Part shown: piece after piece, positions 13,842 to 26,143 of the stretch
How the letters are laid out: every line of letters starts with the position of its first letter
How positions within the stretch are numbered: the stretch's first letter is position 1
Assembly (NCBI GenBank): GCA_964023205.1
Contig: OZ026844.1
Span: 30,551,326 to 30,615,325 of the forward strand
Reading direction: 5' to 3'
Source of the DNA: Lutraria lutraria
Lineage: Eukaryota > Mollusca > Bivalvia > Venerida > Mactridae
DNA: 64,000 nt
Made by a program: the position numbers and the translations under genes
Notes under the pieces: generated by a model
The model's input: the letters and a program-made list of their open reading frames with translations, nothing else
Databases searched by the model: none
What the model was told of the DNA's origin: nothing

Positions 13842-14022
13842 TACAGTACAACCTCTGTAGAACAACACCATGTGGGAGCTGCAAATATTGACCATTGTTT
13901 AGAGGTTGTTGCTCTACGGAGGTTAAATTTACAGTAAATATCAACGTAGGGAAATTTTGAAGGTGTTGTTATAGAGAGGTTGTTGCTCTACAGAGGGCCG
14001 CTCTGGAGAGGTTGTACTGTAA
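13842..14022. mobile_element. Intact AACCTCT MITE-like element
   Basis: The ends are perfect inverted repeats: TACAGTACAACCTCT at the left and its complement up to 14022. Inside are alternating half-units (gttgttgctct, gaggttaaat). This is the best-preserved copy of a family also found near 7376, 30771, 32392, 39029, 42941 and 63104. It is non-coding, so any mobility would need a transposase from elsewhere. Confidence 0.7.
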
Positions 14023-14150
14023 CAGTCATTACAAACCTGACCGCCAAAAGGTAATCAACACCGACAAACTTCCGTGGTAAACGCTCACAAAATAGTTCTA
14101 AGGTATTAATACTACTAAACCGCACAGAACACTATTTGGACGAATATCTA

Positions 14151-14603
14151 AGGGCGCTTTAGTTATTATCTCTTTTGTTATTCCCTGATAAGGATGTCAT
14201 ATTTGGAAATTTGGTTGATATATTGAATAGGGTAAATGGTTGAAATTGCTCCCTTTACAGTAAAAATATAAAAAAAAACAGCGTTAAATTAAAAAAATGT
14301 CCATTGATAATTATAAGATAGAAATCTGACCATAGCTGATCAGGCCGGATAAGAAATTGTGTATTGAGAGTTTCAGTAACTTGTTCGGCCATCTTCCTGC
14401 GCTCAGCTGCTGGTAATTTTGGACGCATCAAACTGACCAAACCGCCTCTGGGGGTATTTTGGAAGGTTTGATAATCCGGTTCGAGATTTTTTTTAAACAA
14501 ATGGCAAAGCTTTTTTCGTTTCAAACCAGTTTTACTGAACAAACGGATAGTTTGACAAACCAGTTGGAAACCAAACCTGGTCCGTTGCAAACAAAAGCGC
14601 CCT
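14151..14603. mobile_element. TIR element with AGGGCGCTTT ends and an internal open frame
   Basis: Left end agggcgcttt (14151-14160) is matched by aaagcgccct (14594-14603). On the minus strand an open frame (14590-14255, first codon TTG, about 111 residues) reads into charged, helix-like sequence such as LPAAERRKMAEQVTETLN. I do not recognise the family. It could be a degraded transposase or DNA-binding piece, or chance. No target duplication is obvious. Confidence 0.4.
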
Positions 14604-14806
14604 AGGTATAAAAGACGAAGACATACGGTACTTACTGTATTGTTTAATGTTTATGTATTAGGGAAACTTATGGATATTCTTTTCATGTTCTTTTTTTACA
14701 TTGCTTCAGTGCTGGAAACAAGCACGATTTTTCTGTTTGATAAGTCGTATTGTGTACTTAAAAAACGTGGGAACATACTATCGGCAACAAAAATTTTACA
14801 AATGTT

Positions 14807-14810
<4 letters not shown>

Positions 14811-14841
<31 letters not shown>

Positions 14842-14853
14842 TGGTGGTGGTGG
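14811..14853 (+). repeat. Compound (TG)n-(GTG)n microsatellite
   Basis: About 15 TG units are followed by four GTG units. Open frames through it in several phases are artefacts of the repeat. Confidence 0.95.
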
Positions 14854-15699
14854 TATTGTTGTCATTCTCGCAATATCCCCTCTGTGTCATTATTCTTATC
14901 AACCACTCAGACAGAACGTTCATGACAGACTAGAGCCCAATACTGTAAGATTGGAGACGGGTACCAGACTAAGGAATGCTGATCTATCGTTCAGTTTCCA
15001 GTAAGCTTATGATGGGCCCTCAAAACTAGTCAAACCCCATACAGATTTGCTGCTGACCATTTGAAGGTGGCTCCCCTGGATACTGCGTTTTGTCCTCCAT
15101 TCTGTGTGGTCCTATGGGAGGTGAAATAGTTTCTTCTTCATATTTCATCTATACTAGTATTCGATGCAAAAATGCACCACACCTTATGAATCACTCTATG
15201 AACTGATGAACAGTTTTTTTTAATAAAATGCAATCTTGCAACACATGTTTACAAATGTGATCTGTTACAAATGCGGTCTGTTCTACATTATGCGAGATAT
15301 GATCTCATTTAGTGACGAACTATATTCACCTATATTCATCACTGTAGTACAGTCTCGGTCGATACTTTAAGGTTTTTTTTAAAATACACAGTGAGTCATG
15401 TAACGAAAGTGTCTTGACATTTAAGCGGGAGAAAAATTGTACAATATCTCTAGGAGTTGTGACATTTAGCAGCGATGTCAAGAATCAATGATAACCTCGA
15501 CATTTCATGGCAAATTGTGACTTGTGTCTACGTAAACTGCGGTAAGGTTTATACCGTGGCATTTTGTACTGATTCAAATTTAAGCCCATTAATATTTCAG
15601 AAAAAAAACGTTCAATGCATTTTCATAATCTTAGATAATAATTATGTTATTACGCGTAGTTTCTATTGTTATTAGATAATAAAAAACATCTATATTATT

Positions 15700-16075
15700 A
15701 TTTAACCCTGCTGCACTATATTATATAGTGCCCCTGATAAGAAGCATTTCTCATTTCTCAGTATACTACTACATTGTATACATGTATAACAAAAAAATTG
15801 CTAACTGAATAAAGTTAATGATATTAACTTTTGAATTTGACGCTTGAAACACAGGTAACTGTATCATGAATAGATTATAAAAATATGAAAATTTTTTTTT
15901 TTTAAATATAGTAATAAATATTTTTTTTTAAATATTATTTTTTCATATTTTTATAATCTAATCATGATACAGTTACCTGTGGCTTGAAACGCAAACAATA
16001 AAGCCGCAAGCCAATTTTCTGGTTTTTAAAAAGGGAGATAATTACAATCTATGTAGATGCGGTTTTTAACACATT
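15700..16075 (-). repeat. Half copy of foldback repeat, interrupted by a MITE
   Basis: In reverse complement this stretch matches 46140-46290 (shared words attatctccct, aaccagaaaattggctt, aaattcaaaagttaa) and, less closely, the right arm of the long palindrome at 48678-49879. The match is broken only by the MITE at 15850-15981. Confidence 0.65.
15850..15981. mobile_element. 132-bp hAT-like MITE with 8-bp target duplication
   Basis: Ends are CACAGGTAACTG... and the exact complement, with inverted arms of about 40 bp around an AT-rich centre. It is flanked by identical 8-bp copies of gcttgaaa (15842-15849 and 15982-15989). An 8-bp duplication is the usual hAT signature, but the superfamily call is an inference from that alone. 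Confidence 0.75.
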
Positions 16076-16961
16076 TTCAAAGTCAAAGTCAAAATCCTTT
16101 TATTTCACATATTTCATATTCACGACAAAATGAGGGAGACCGACATGATATCATATTGTTACATATACAATGATTTTCAAAACAAAAGAAATGATAAATG
16201 AAAACTTTCTAACAATGAAAAATTAGGCGAATGTGGAGAGTCAATACTTTTATATATATATTTTTCATTAAAAATGTATATATGCCGTTTATATATTTGA
16301 TATATTTATCTTTGGCAACAAAAAATTGCACAGCTAGTAATTTTGAATATATTTTGAAATGAATTTGAGTATATTGTTACAACTTCAAAAACAAAAATAT
16401 AAAAACGAAAAATATTTGAATTTAAAGACTAGACCATTATATTCTGACCTTTACATGGAAAGGTCAAACGAGTTAACGTATGCGATATAAAGTAGCATTA
16501 TCAATGTTTTAATATGTATTTAATGAACTTGCATAGCTTTACTGATTCTTGTTGATTTTTTGTATTCATAAGTTCATTCGTTTTAATAACATTTGGTCTT
16601 CTGAAATAATAAGGTTTCAAACATTGCTTCGTTTGTATTTAAATACTGAACATTCAAATAGGAAGTGAAATTCATCACCTTGCTTATTGCAAGTGTTACA
16701 GATTCTATAAGAATTTTTATTGGTAAGTGATGATTTCGTGTACGAAACCGAATAATCGGTATAGTAATGATGACACAGGTAAAGATAAAATAGATTCTGT
16801 TTAATTTCAAATGTGTTATTCTCTTTTCTTTGAACAATGAGACACTTAGGATGAAACTGCACGCTCCTGCGTAGACATTTACGTAACTTATTCTTGCAGC
16901 TTGGTATGGACATTTCTATTTTAAGTGTTTTATTCATTTTATGTAAAAGTCCATTGTACAT
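16076..16961 (-). pseudogene. Decayed non-LTR retrotransposon 3' end (RT C-terminal region)
   Basis: The minus-strand frame from 16961 to 16617 ends with RICNTCNKQGDEFHFLFEC, which resembles the Cys-rich C/H tail of LINE reverse-transcriptase polyproteins in invertebrates. After a frameshift near 16612 the reading resumes (NVIKTNELMNTKN...) and stops near the usual end. A tandem of tttgac (16076-16094) could be the element's simple-repeat tail. No catalytic RT region is present. Confidence is moderate because only the tail is visible. Confidence 0.5.
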
Positions 16962-18696
16962 TTACCATTGTCATTAACTCTATTGTACACATATTGTCAA
17001 CTTTCAATTCATACGCACCGCAATGACCAGCCTTGAACTTGTTCATGTTCGTACTCTGCTCGTCTGTCAATCATTTCAATTTGGTTTTTAACAAACAAAA
17101 ATCCAATTTTGGAGAAAAATGATGACTAAGTGATTATGTTGTAATAGTGAAGGCATGATTTATTTGGTTTAAAATAGAACAAAAAGAATATTGCAATACC
17201 GTGCTTTATGATACAATAGAAAATGCATGACCATTACATTGGAAGCTATTAACACTATGTCATATTGTTATCACATTTGTTAGAAGTTGAGGTAACCTTT
17301 ATTGATTTATTCTGATATATACAGTCTTATCGTCCTTATCCAAACATTTCTAATCCGGAATACTAGTACACTCTTAAACCGAACACGTCATGTGGTCCCG
17401 ATATTATCACGTATTTAAGGGTTACAGCTTTAATTTTTTACCATTAATCGGTCGTTTGTTTTCATTGAATATGTACAATGGATCATTTCTGGATTGTCTA
17501 ATTTTGGATTTTGTATTAAATCATGAAATTAAAAATACTATAAAAACATTAACAAGAAATGTCTTTTAAAAAGACAGTCGCTAAGTTTCTTTGATGATGT
17601 TTACTTTAAGACCATACGTATGCTTTTTCGAAATTCGAACAAGCCGTTTGCACATGCTCCATCATTTGATTTTTTCTCTTTATCAGAGACTTATATATAC
17701 ACGTTTGTGTGTTTATTATGCACATAGCTAGCGTCATAGACACAGTCACACATTGAAGTGAAGGGACACATATTGTTTGTTGCGCAGTATATATAGTGTT
17801 TGACCTAAGACAATCGAAACAAAAGTTGATCAATTTATTTTCGTTTCAGAGCAGCCAGTTTGTTTGTTTGCTTAAATTGAAAGGAAAGTAATAAATAGCG
17901 TTCAAAGTTAGCGAATATAAAAAAATCCATTCATTCATGCAACATTTCTTTATTGTACATTGACGTGTAAAAAAAGGACCATTTTTCTGGAAGAAACCCG
18001 CGATCCACCTTAAATGACTGTGTTAGATAAAATCATCCTTAAAATTCCAAGACCTGTGTTACCATCATTATGAATTAGAATTTAAAGATCAAGTATATCG
18101 TGGTCTTGACACAATATGTACATCTTTAGGCCTATTAACCACAACTACCAAGGAAAAACTACACCTTTTAACTGTTTGCCTGGAAGAAATACTTCTATTT
18201 CTTATGCTAAAAGTCATGACATGCCATGAGAAATTACAAGCTACTGTACGCATTTTAAAAAACCCAAACAAATCCAGTGCTTTGATCTTTATACTGTTAT
18301 ATTCTGATCTTGTGTACTATGTAATCTCACTACTCTCAGAGACAATATGGTGTTCCATTTTCAATATGTAGTAAATTTTGTTACCTCTACAGTTTATTAA
18401 TGATACTTTTGTGCGGATGAATACTTAGTTATTACACTTGTTAGTTTTACAGTCTAGATTGCCAAAATATTTACCATAACAATACAATCCTGCAATATAC
18501 ATCTCCAACTTTCATCAAAACTGCAAACTCTGCAATGTATACCTAAACAACAAGTGGAACTATTTTTCGACGCGGAAGTAAGAGGCGTTTCTTAATTGTA
18601 AGTAGAAAAAGTGGTGTATGCCCCATCACGCAAGTTTATATAGCACATGGTTTCGCTCCTAAAAATAACAGAAGTAGATCAAGGCACACCAATAAA
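16962..18696. other. Intergenic DNA and likely 3' UTR of the first GPCR gene
   Basis: No gene was recognised. The right part should hold the 3' UTR of the minus-strand GPCR that stops at 18697; a candidate poly(A) signal on that strand (AATAAA) lies at 18398-18393. The rest is plain AT-rich sequence. Confidence 0.4.
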
Positions 18697-21600
18697 CTAA
18701 AGTTCTGATGAATGTTCTTGCACACTGTGCCGGAACTCGCGCACACCACGTGGTTTAGAGACTTGCAGGGAGTTCTCAGAAAGTCCACAACTGCTGTTCT
18801 TCATTTTGGTTCCATCAGTTCCACTAACTGTTGACTTGCTTGTATGTGATAGATAGTACGATCTTAAAAGTCTGTTATTAAACAGCAAGTCATGGACTGC
18901 CATTGCGAATCTTTTGTTTGTATAATAGTATATAATCCAGTTGGTTGATGGGTGGATGTGGGCAAATACGGTTATGATAACATGAGCTTCTAACGGGTAA
19001 TCATCCTGTGTGTCTGTTACAAGAATCAAAGCGTACGGAGCCCAACATATGATAAAAACAATGAATATTAGACACAGCGTTTTTGCAAGGTGGAAATTGA
19101 CTCGCATGGTGGCTGTGACAGCCATTTGATTGTGGTCGCGCATGCGCTTTGAATGTTCCCTTACGTGCAAGTATATCCTTAGATAGCATGTTGTGATCAT
19201 TATTGACGGTATCCAGACTAATGTTATTGAGAACACTACAGTATATGATCGTGTGGCCATTCGGTCCCAAATACACTCAATGCTTTTTCGATCAAAGCCA
19301 TGGTCGCCTATACCAGCAGCATTTAACAGAACAAGGAACCCGCCGACAAAATATACGCTTACACACATGCAAATACTTTTTCTTTTCGTAAATATGCGTA
19401 CATATTTGTCATGGCTACATATGTACATATATCTATTGATACTCATTAGACCAATGGTCATTAAAGACCCAACACACGACATTGTACAGAGGCTAGCGAT
19501 CAGTTGGCATAGTCCTGGTGCTTTGTCGAAAATCTGCTCCCCTTCTACCTTGGCTGAAAAATATGAATAAAGAGGCACTTTTCATTAATTTTATACATGA
19601 ATACAGTATAGTAGCTGATTTACGCCATGTCGTATTTTCGCTTTTTCGCAACAACAAAGCGAATATGCGAAAATACGACAAAATTGACTTTGTCGTATCT
19701 TCTTGTTTTCGCATTTTTGCATTGTCGTGGCGAAAATACGACAGAAGGAGGGCAACAATTCGACACCAAAAATGTGTCGTGTTTTCGCATAACATCTGTC
19801 GTGTCTTTGCTTTTTTGTGGCGAATATGCGAAAATACGACATAGCGTAAATCAGCCACCATAATACAGACTTAACTACCTAAACATGAATAAACGACCTA
19901 TTTCGAATCGATGTCACCTTGGAAACAACGACCATTTTTTAGATAAAACCAGTGTACGACCTTATGTATTAAAGCCCCATTAGCTTTTTAGATGTTTAAA
20001 ATTAAAGTAGGTTTTATTTTACCCAGAAAGATGTCTTATCGGTAAAACTGACTTTTACTAGCAATAAAAAACATTCCTAAATTTTCTTTTAATCACGAAG
20101 TAGATATAGAAATTTAGCACAGTTTATTTTCGATGATATTGCAAAATAAATAAGAAAAAGCATCTAAAAACATTTTACGAGATGTGGCCAAAGAAAAGCA
20201 TCAGAGCAAATAAAATACATTAATTTTCTTATATTTTACTATCATTTTATCTATTAATATGTATTACTAAATTGATAAGGCTAATGGGCCTTTAATGCTA
20301 ATTGTAAAGTCACATGAGCCAGAAAAAAAGTTACCCAACCAGCCCTTTCTTGGCGTCGACCCAAAAAGTTTCATTACTACTAAACATGATGTACGAAGCG
20401 TTTGGGGACGAACCGCACCTCCAAAATACGGAAGGTATGTTGAGGAAAATTCTGCGATCTATCTAACTTTCCTGGTTAGAATCGAAACCACAAATAAAAT
20501 ATTTTTTCTAGTGTTATGTTACTATTAGTTAAAGTGAAAATAGCGATGTCTATCCTGGACAAATTAAAGCAAATGACCTCTGAATAACGTTTATCAGTGT
20601 ATATTTTTGTAGACTATTTTTTATCTCCATTGGCTCGATCGTCTTTGTCCTACAGTGTATGAAGTTTACAGATACGACTCGAATTGACCAGTTTAGAAGA
20701 TTTACGTCCTTCCTTTTAGATAGGAAACTCAAACTAGCCTATAGCTAAACAGCTAGGCGTCAGCAGAAATACATAGTTTATACATAGTTCTCACATCTAC
20801 TATATTTACCTCCCTTGGCGGCCATCTTGTTAGGAATAATTAACAGGCATTGATAGAAGATATTTATATTTTTGTTTTGATCATTCTAAATATATATTCA
20901 TATGTGAAAACTATATTTTCTTAAACCTGGTGTGCTGATGACATTAACAAATTCATTAATTTAAATTTTATCAAATGAGTTGTTTAATAACCAATTTTCA
21001 GATTTGTTTTCTATTAAGCGCATAAGAAATTTGCTTAGCAAGATGGCCGCCAAGGGAGGTAAATATTGTAGATGTGAGAACTATATACGATATATACCGA
21101 CTATAAATCATGGAAAATTTGCATTTATAAGCCTCCGATTCGATATTGTATATATACTTGTTTGTGTTTGTAAAAAAGTTGAAATCTGAAGATGGTAATA
21201 AATTATCATTAAGATTCCTTCACATCATAATTTCCATATTCTTTTGCTTTATGAATTCAATACGAAACCTAGAAATCAACAAGTTATACTTTTACAGGGA
21301 AATTTTCACTGAAAATAGAAATAAAAGTGAAATTTTAATGATAATACACGGATGTTGTAAGTGGTGCTTAAAATCATCATTATGATAAAGTAAAGCTCAG
21401 GAAAATATACTTGAAAACAATTTCATTAAAATGTCAACAATCATGTGCGTACATGTATGTATATTCAATAGTTCAGTTTCCAATAATAACCGTATATAAC
21501 TTTGAAAAGCAATGCAATTAATTAGCAGGCATATTATTGATATTATTATTTGTATGTATGGACTAGACAATAACAGTTTGTTGACATGAAAAGTTTAGCA

Positions 21601-23116
21601 AAATGTACGTCAACAACATACGATTTTATCTCCTTAAATAAATACCAAATCCTGCATGAACTACCGTAAATAACTTTCAGATACTAAATATTATTTTAAT
21701 CCTGTCCGTTGTCACACTTTGTGTTCTAAAGAGGAATGTTTTCTAACCAAAGCACCGAAAGTACTAATGGGAACTGAACTTTACATAGACTCGCACAGCA
21801 ACATGGAACGAGAACTATAGTTTACCAATCGCATGGCGGATCATGGTAGAAAATCGTATTACTTTGATCCGCATCAAAGTTCATGCGCACCAAGCGAGTG
21901 GCGGCCATGGAAAGCAAGTAGGTATAATGGAAGGCATAAGTAGATAATATAAACATGGGTGTAATAAAACTATCAGTCAAAACTGATACTTGAAAACTCG
22001 GCAGCTATAGCTTAAATAATAAACTTTCAGATAATGTAAATGCATTTGATATCAGTAGGTAAGAATTTAGGTTTTATTTGCTACTAAATATCAGCATTGA
22101 TTTGGAAAAAGTGATAGTCACACGCGCTATAACATAAGTAATAACTGAAGTTGCTTATCTCTGTTATCTATGTCTCTGATGTCTGATATATTTAAATAAA
22201 AGAACATATTCAGGACATGCGTATTTCATATGCGTGTTTCATTTTTGTATTTTTAATTTATGGCTTAAAGAATTATTGTGATGCCATCTGTTGATAGTGA
22301 TAAACGTACACAGTGCCATAATCTTCTTATACATATTTCTGGAGGCAAATTAGGATAGGTCGGTTAAACATAAGTTCTAGGGTTGGACACCAGTACCAGG
22401 TACCAAGGCAGTTCCGAGAATTATTTAAATTTATACCGGTATCGTAATTGATGCTTTAGGCGTTTGAAAAAGTTCCAAATCCCAACGAATCATTGTATTT
22501 CAGGCTCTGCATCACGAGTAAGAAAGACAATTTCATTTTGAAATTGATCAAAATTTCAGTAATTGATAGATATTAAGTTACACATAACTTATCAGCCAAA
22601 TTCTTGCATCAGTTTTGCATATCGCATAGAATCGATAAGTATCGTTAAAATACCGGCATAATTTCGTTGCCATGGCATCGTACCATACCGTTTCGTTGTT
22701 TACAGTGCCCAATCCTAACCACAACAAACACATAAATACGCTTTATTTGCGAACTACAAAATGCAGCAAAAACATCAAGCATATTCATACTAACATCCAA
22801 AGAATAGAAATAAACAAAAGGTAATCTTACCCAGGAAACTCATAGGATCGGCGAAGGTCGTGACGTACAAATCGGAGATCGCTAAATTTACCATGAAGAT
22901 ACACATAACATTTCTGAGATGTTTTCTGGTAATTATCACTATGATCGTCAGGATGTTTCCGAACGTTCCAATCAGGCAACCAAGCAGTATTACAATCAAA
23001 CAAGGTACAGCTAATCCAGGCTTATCTCTAATGAACGTAAGCCGGTCGTAATACAGAGTGTTTGGTAGGTCTGGCCCGACAGGTCCAACATCTGTTGAAT
23101 TAACTGTGTCTGACAT
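18697..23116 (-). CDS. Melatonin-receptor-like class A GPCR, paralogue 1
   Basis: Seven-helix plasma-membrane receptor expected to couple to a G protein; ligand unknown. Coding exons are 23116-22831 (donor gtaagatt) and 19553-18697 (acceptor tttttcag), joined in phase 1, giving about 380 residues. Exon 1 has an N-glycosylation site (N6), helix 1 with GTFGN and helix 2 with NLAISDL. Exon 2 starts in the first extracellular loop and has Cys111 and Cys189 for the usual disulfide, NRY at 135-137 in place of DRY, CWAP at 265-268 in helix 6, and NWIIY at 300-304 in place of NPxxY. INRYMYICSHDKY is close to the INRYCYIC motif of melatonin receptors, hence the name; related orphan receptors (GPR84, moody/Tre1 type) are alternatives. 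The ATG at 23116 precedes a glycosylated N-terminus of normal length. The 3.3 kb intron carries several MITEs. Confidence 0.82.
19607..19862. mobile_element. MITE with GTGGCTGATTTACGC ends in GPCR-1 intron
   Basis: Left end tagtagctgatttacgc and right end gcgtaaatcagccaccata are inverted repeats. Inside, variants of cgaaaatacgac recur in both orientations, so the element can fold extensively. Open frames on both strands are by-products. A truncated relative lies at 26445-26620. It sits about 55 bp upstream of the exon 2 acceptor. Confidence 0.75.
19969..20295. mobile_element. TTAA-flanked MITE, copy in GPCR-1 intron
   Basis: TTAA at 19969-19972 and 20292-20295 bound an element whose inner ends are agccccattagc and gctaatgggcct. 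TTAA flanks are typical of piggyBac-type insertion. The same ends occur at 23135-23520, and a single end lies near 38805. Confidence 0.65.
20784..21084. mobile_element. TIR element with 46-bp ends in GPCR-1 intron
   Basis: Left arm 20784-20829 and right arm 21039-21084 are inverted repeats with about one mismatch, containing tttacctcccttggcggcc. A 3'-truncated relative lies at 53224-53465 with similar interior sequence (gatagaagatatttatattt, gagttgtttaataac). No protein is encoded. Confidence 0.8.
22378..22720. repeat. Possible degenerate TIR element in GPCR-1 intron
   Basis: Left end agggttggacac resembles the complement of the right end gtgcccaatcct. The interior contains taccggta-type words. 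The ends are too divergent to be sure. Confidence 0.3.
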
Positions 23117-23134
23117 TGTGTTTAAAAGTTGTCA

Positions 23135-23520
23135 TTAAAGTCCCATTAGCTTTTTTCTATAGAAAAAATATGCAAAAACATTCAATTGCTGATAGTATCC
23201 CAAGATAATTATTACCGACGAAACATGCCCTTTTTCTTCTAAAAACACATATTTCACTGTGATTTTTGCTTTTGTAAACTTGAAATATGTAGAGCGCGTG
23301 ACGTCACTTTACGACGTGTGCATAACTTGACTGCAGGAAAACACAGCTGTTCTATAAATAGTATTTATTTCAATGATATTGAAAAAAATACGATATTGGT
23401 TTTGGCAACATTTTTTCTTGCTATAAAGTAGGCGCGGGAGGAAAATACACAGGATTCCTCTGTTGTAGAAAAAACAGAAACTATTACGACCAATAAATTT
23501 ATATGCTTATGGGACTTTAA
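23135..23520. mobile_element. TTAA-flanked MITE immediately upstream of GPCR-1
   Basis: TTAA at 23135-23138 and 23517-23520, with inner ends agtcccattagc and gcttatgggact. It begins 18 bp upstream of the GPCR-1 start codon, so it must occupy the 5' UTR or promoter unless a further 5' exon exists. Confidence 0.7.
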
Positions 23521-23571
23521 TCTGAAATAGAATTGATATGAACAAAAAAAATCCTTTGATAATCTTATTTA

Positions 23572-23812
23572 TTGTTTGTTTGAGTTTTACGCCCCATTAC
23601 AACAGACAGATTAATGCGAGGCGGACAGTTCACCTAATCATCGCTCCTCGGAAGAACCAGTACTAGATTACCATCCTCCGTAAACAATTGCCTGCTTTCT
23701 CAAATAAAGAGACATAGTCGGTAGCTGGACTCGAACCCACAATCCTCTATCAGTGAGAGGTTACAGTGATTTGAAGTCAGCGACTTTAATCACTCGATCA
23801 CGGAGGCGGGTC
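23572..23812 (-). mobile_element. tRNA-derived SINE, family A
   Basis: On the minus strand a tRNA-like head carries an A-box-like gagtgattaaag and a B box gggttcgagtcc. It is followed by the body (tctagtactggttcttcc) and the tail ggcgtaaaactcaaacaaac. Other copies are at 31937-32125 and 56315-56556. Confidence 0.8.
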
Positions 23813-23839
23813 TTTTTAATCTTACTAAGGGCTTATACC

Positions 23840-23912
23840 GCTCTTACTACCTGTCAATAAAGGTCACGTTATGTCTTTCCCAAGGGTGGTCTTTGTTAAT
23901 ATGGTTGACTGT
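23840..23912. repeat. Partial AACCTGTG-type element
   Basis: It contains acctgtcaataaaggtcac, tctttcccaagggtgg and ggttgactgta, matching the right half of the fuller copies at 31118 and 39875. Confidence 0.55.
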
Positions 23913-24372
23913 ATAATACTCACAGTTTCACATACTAGTATATCGACGCCTCAGTGGAGCGATGCTCTAACTAACATTTTCTAAATTTTGAGAAAATCAC
24001 TCCCAATGTTTTACAAGCTTATATTTCACTTGGAGACGGAGCAAAACTAGAAATTAACATTAAATTAATATTTTGTTGTCACGAGCATGCAGAGCCAGGC
24101 GAGACGAACACGGTGATATAAAAAAAATAAAAAATCTCAGTTAAAAAAATGGAGAATGAGCACTTTAAGAATCACGCGACGATATCTTAACCGTCTATAT
24201 GGAAACAATATGTATAGCAAAGACAAGCATTTTTACGCATTACACGTTGTCACATCAGATTAAAATACATAACTGAATAACTGAATAAATGGAGCACTAA
24301 TGATAGCGCTGGATGAAGATTATTTTAATACATTTATTAATTGTTGATAAACGACATTGTTGATACAATTAC

Positions 24373-24611
24373 CGATCAAGAGGTTGTGAGTTCGAACCCT
24401 GGGCGAGGCTCACACTATACGTGACAAATTTGATTGAAGATATTTTAAATTGTCTTCTAAATTATGTGGGATAGCTTGATAGCAGCTTGCGAGTAGAATA
24501 TGGTTACTAAATGAAGTCAGCCCATGGAAGCTTGTTATGCTAACTGCCCGCCACGATATGACTGACATAATGTTGAAAATGGCGTAAAATCCGATGAAAT
24601 AAATAAATAGA
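24373..24611 (+). mobile_element. tRNA-derived SINE, family B, 5'-truncated
   Basis: It starts inside a tRNA-like head (gatcaagaggttgtgag, B box gagttcgaaccct) that matches the minus-strand head at 53470-53560, and ends ttgaaaatggcgtaaaatcc followed by an aaataaat tail. That 3' end resembles the tail of family A. Confidence 0.65.
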
Positions 24612-25513
24612 TATTCTTACGTGTTCTATCAATTATTTATCCCGTATAAATACTTCAGATAAATAAATCACTATTTTGTACATTCCACGATCAAATTCTT
24701 TGTTAAATACAGTAGATTGATAACACGCACAAATTACATGATATTTATTACTCATAAATTATCAACCAGATCTGCGAATATTTACATTTTAAACTTCTAA
24801 CTATACGGAAAGTTAAACCAGGAAGAATTTATAACATCTGTTTAAGGTAATACATCCCTTACGCTAAACTTTGCTACAAAAAAATGTTAAAATTACAATA
24901 TAAGTACACCAATTTATGTTACGGCACATTTTTAAACTATTTTTTGAAGAGTTGAAGTCATTGTTGAAACATATCAATTTCTGTAGATATTGCATGGTGA
25001 CCAATAATTTTTTTTATCAAATTAGAATGATAATGTGCTATTGCATCTTTTTCTATGAGTTTTCATTGAAATGGATGTGATTTTTCTTTAATCTTTGTAA
25101 AAATGGGCTACTCCCATATACTTCAATGCAAATTTAAAGGGAAAATAGCTAAAAAATATTGTTTTTTATTCTCATGGTAAATCATTTTTTATCTTGGAAA
25201 TATAAACATTTCCAAAATCTGTCCACCCTATTTTGAGATAATAATTTTGGGAGTTTGGAGCCTAATACCTTAAAGCGCTATTATGAATCAATACCGGTGA
25301 CAAATGTTCTCCTCATTAAATTGCACTTGAGAAAATTTGGTGGGGATTGTACAAATGAACTGTTTCGAGATTAATAAGGAAGTTTTCTTATTGTTTCTTT
25401 TTCTTCCTGATAAAACATGCAAAAGAATATTTCAGGTCGTATATCAATTTTGAATAAATTACGTTTTTCACAGAAAAAAATGTGCGATAAAGTACATTTT
25501 CAAATATAAGTTT
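24612..25513. other. AT-rich DNA without recognised features
   Basis: No exon, RNA or clear repeat was recognised on either strand. Confidence 0.4.
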
Positions 25514-26143
25514 TAGCTCACCTGATCACGTAGTGCCCAGAGAGGTCCGTCATTAACAATTGGAGTTGTTAACACTCTAGAGGTCACAGTTTTGAGTTTT
25601 TTAGAATGTTCGTCTAAATGAACTCTTGGACAACTTCAAAAATGGGTCTTTTAGGGTCATAAATTAGGTCAAACGGTCAAATCAAATGAAAACCTTATTA
25701 ATGCTCTAAAAGTCATAGTTTTGATTGGATCTTTATTAAACTTTGTCAGAATGTTTGTCTAAATGATATGGTGGACGACTTCGAATGTGAGTAATCTAGG
25801 TAAAATATTAAGTCACCAGGTCAAATCCCAGGAAAACCTTGTTAATACTCAAGAGGTCACAGTTTTTATAGGACCTTCATCAAGTCTTGTCAGAATGCGT
25901 GTCTCTATGATATCTTGGATAAAAACAAAAAAATTAGGTCACCAGGTCAAGACACAGATAACCCTTGATAACACTGTAGACACAACATATTCTATCAAAA
26001 TTTGATGAAAGTTGCTCAGAATGACTGACCTAGTTAGACATTGATATGAAAGAAGTTGCAATGATATGAAAGAAGTCGCAGCCTTTACTCAGGCGAGCGA
26101 GTAAAGGGCCATTATGACCCTCTTCTTCAGTTATATATGTACG
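25514..26143. repeat. Dispersed repeat with internal sub-repeats
   Basis: It starts agctcacctgatcac and ends gggccattatgaccctctt. Within it, blocks built from gtcaaat...aaaacctt...ctctagaggtcacagtttt recur about every 110 bp. A shorter inverted relative lies at 63601-63875 and a relative at 57379-57660. Confidence 0.6.

Noticed and set aside
14696..14933. Frames with Cys/Val or Thr/His runs
   Set aside because: They translate the TG/GTG microsatellite.
19493..19863. Open frames of 80-120 codons on both strands
   Set aside because: They lie in an inverted-repeat MITE; both strands read alike because the element is self-complementary.
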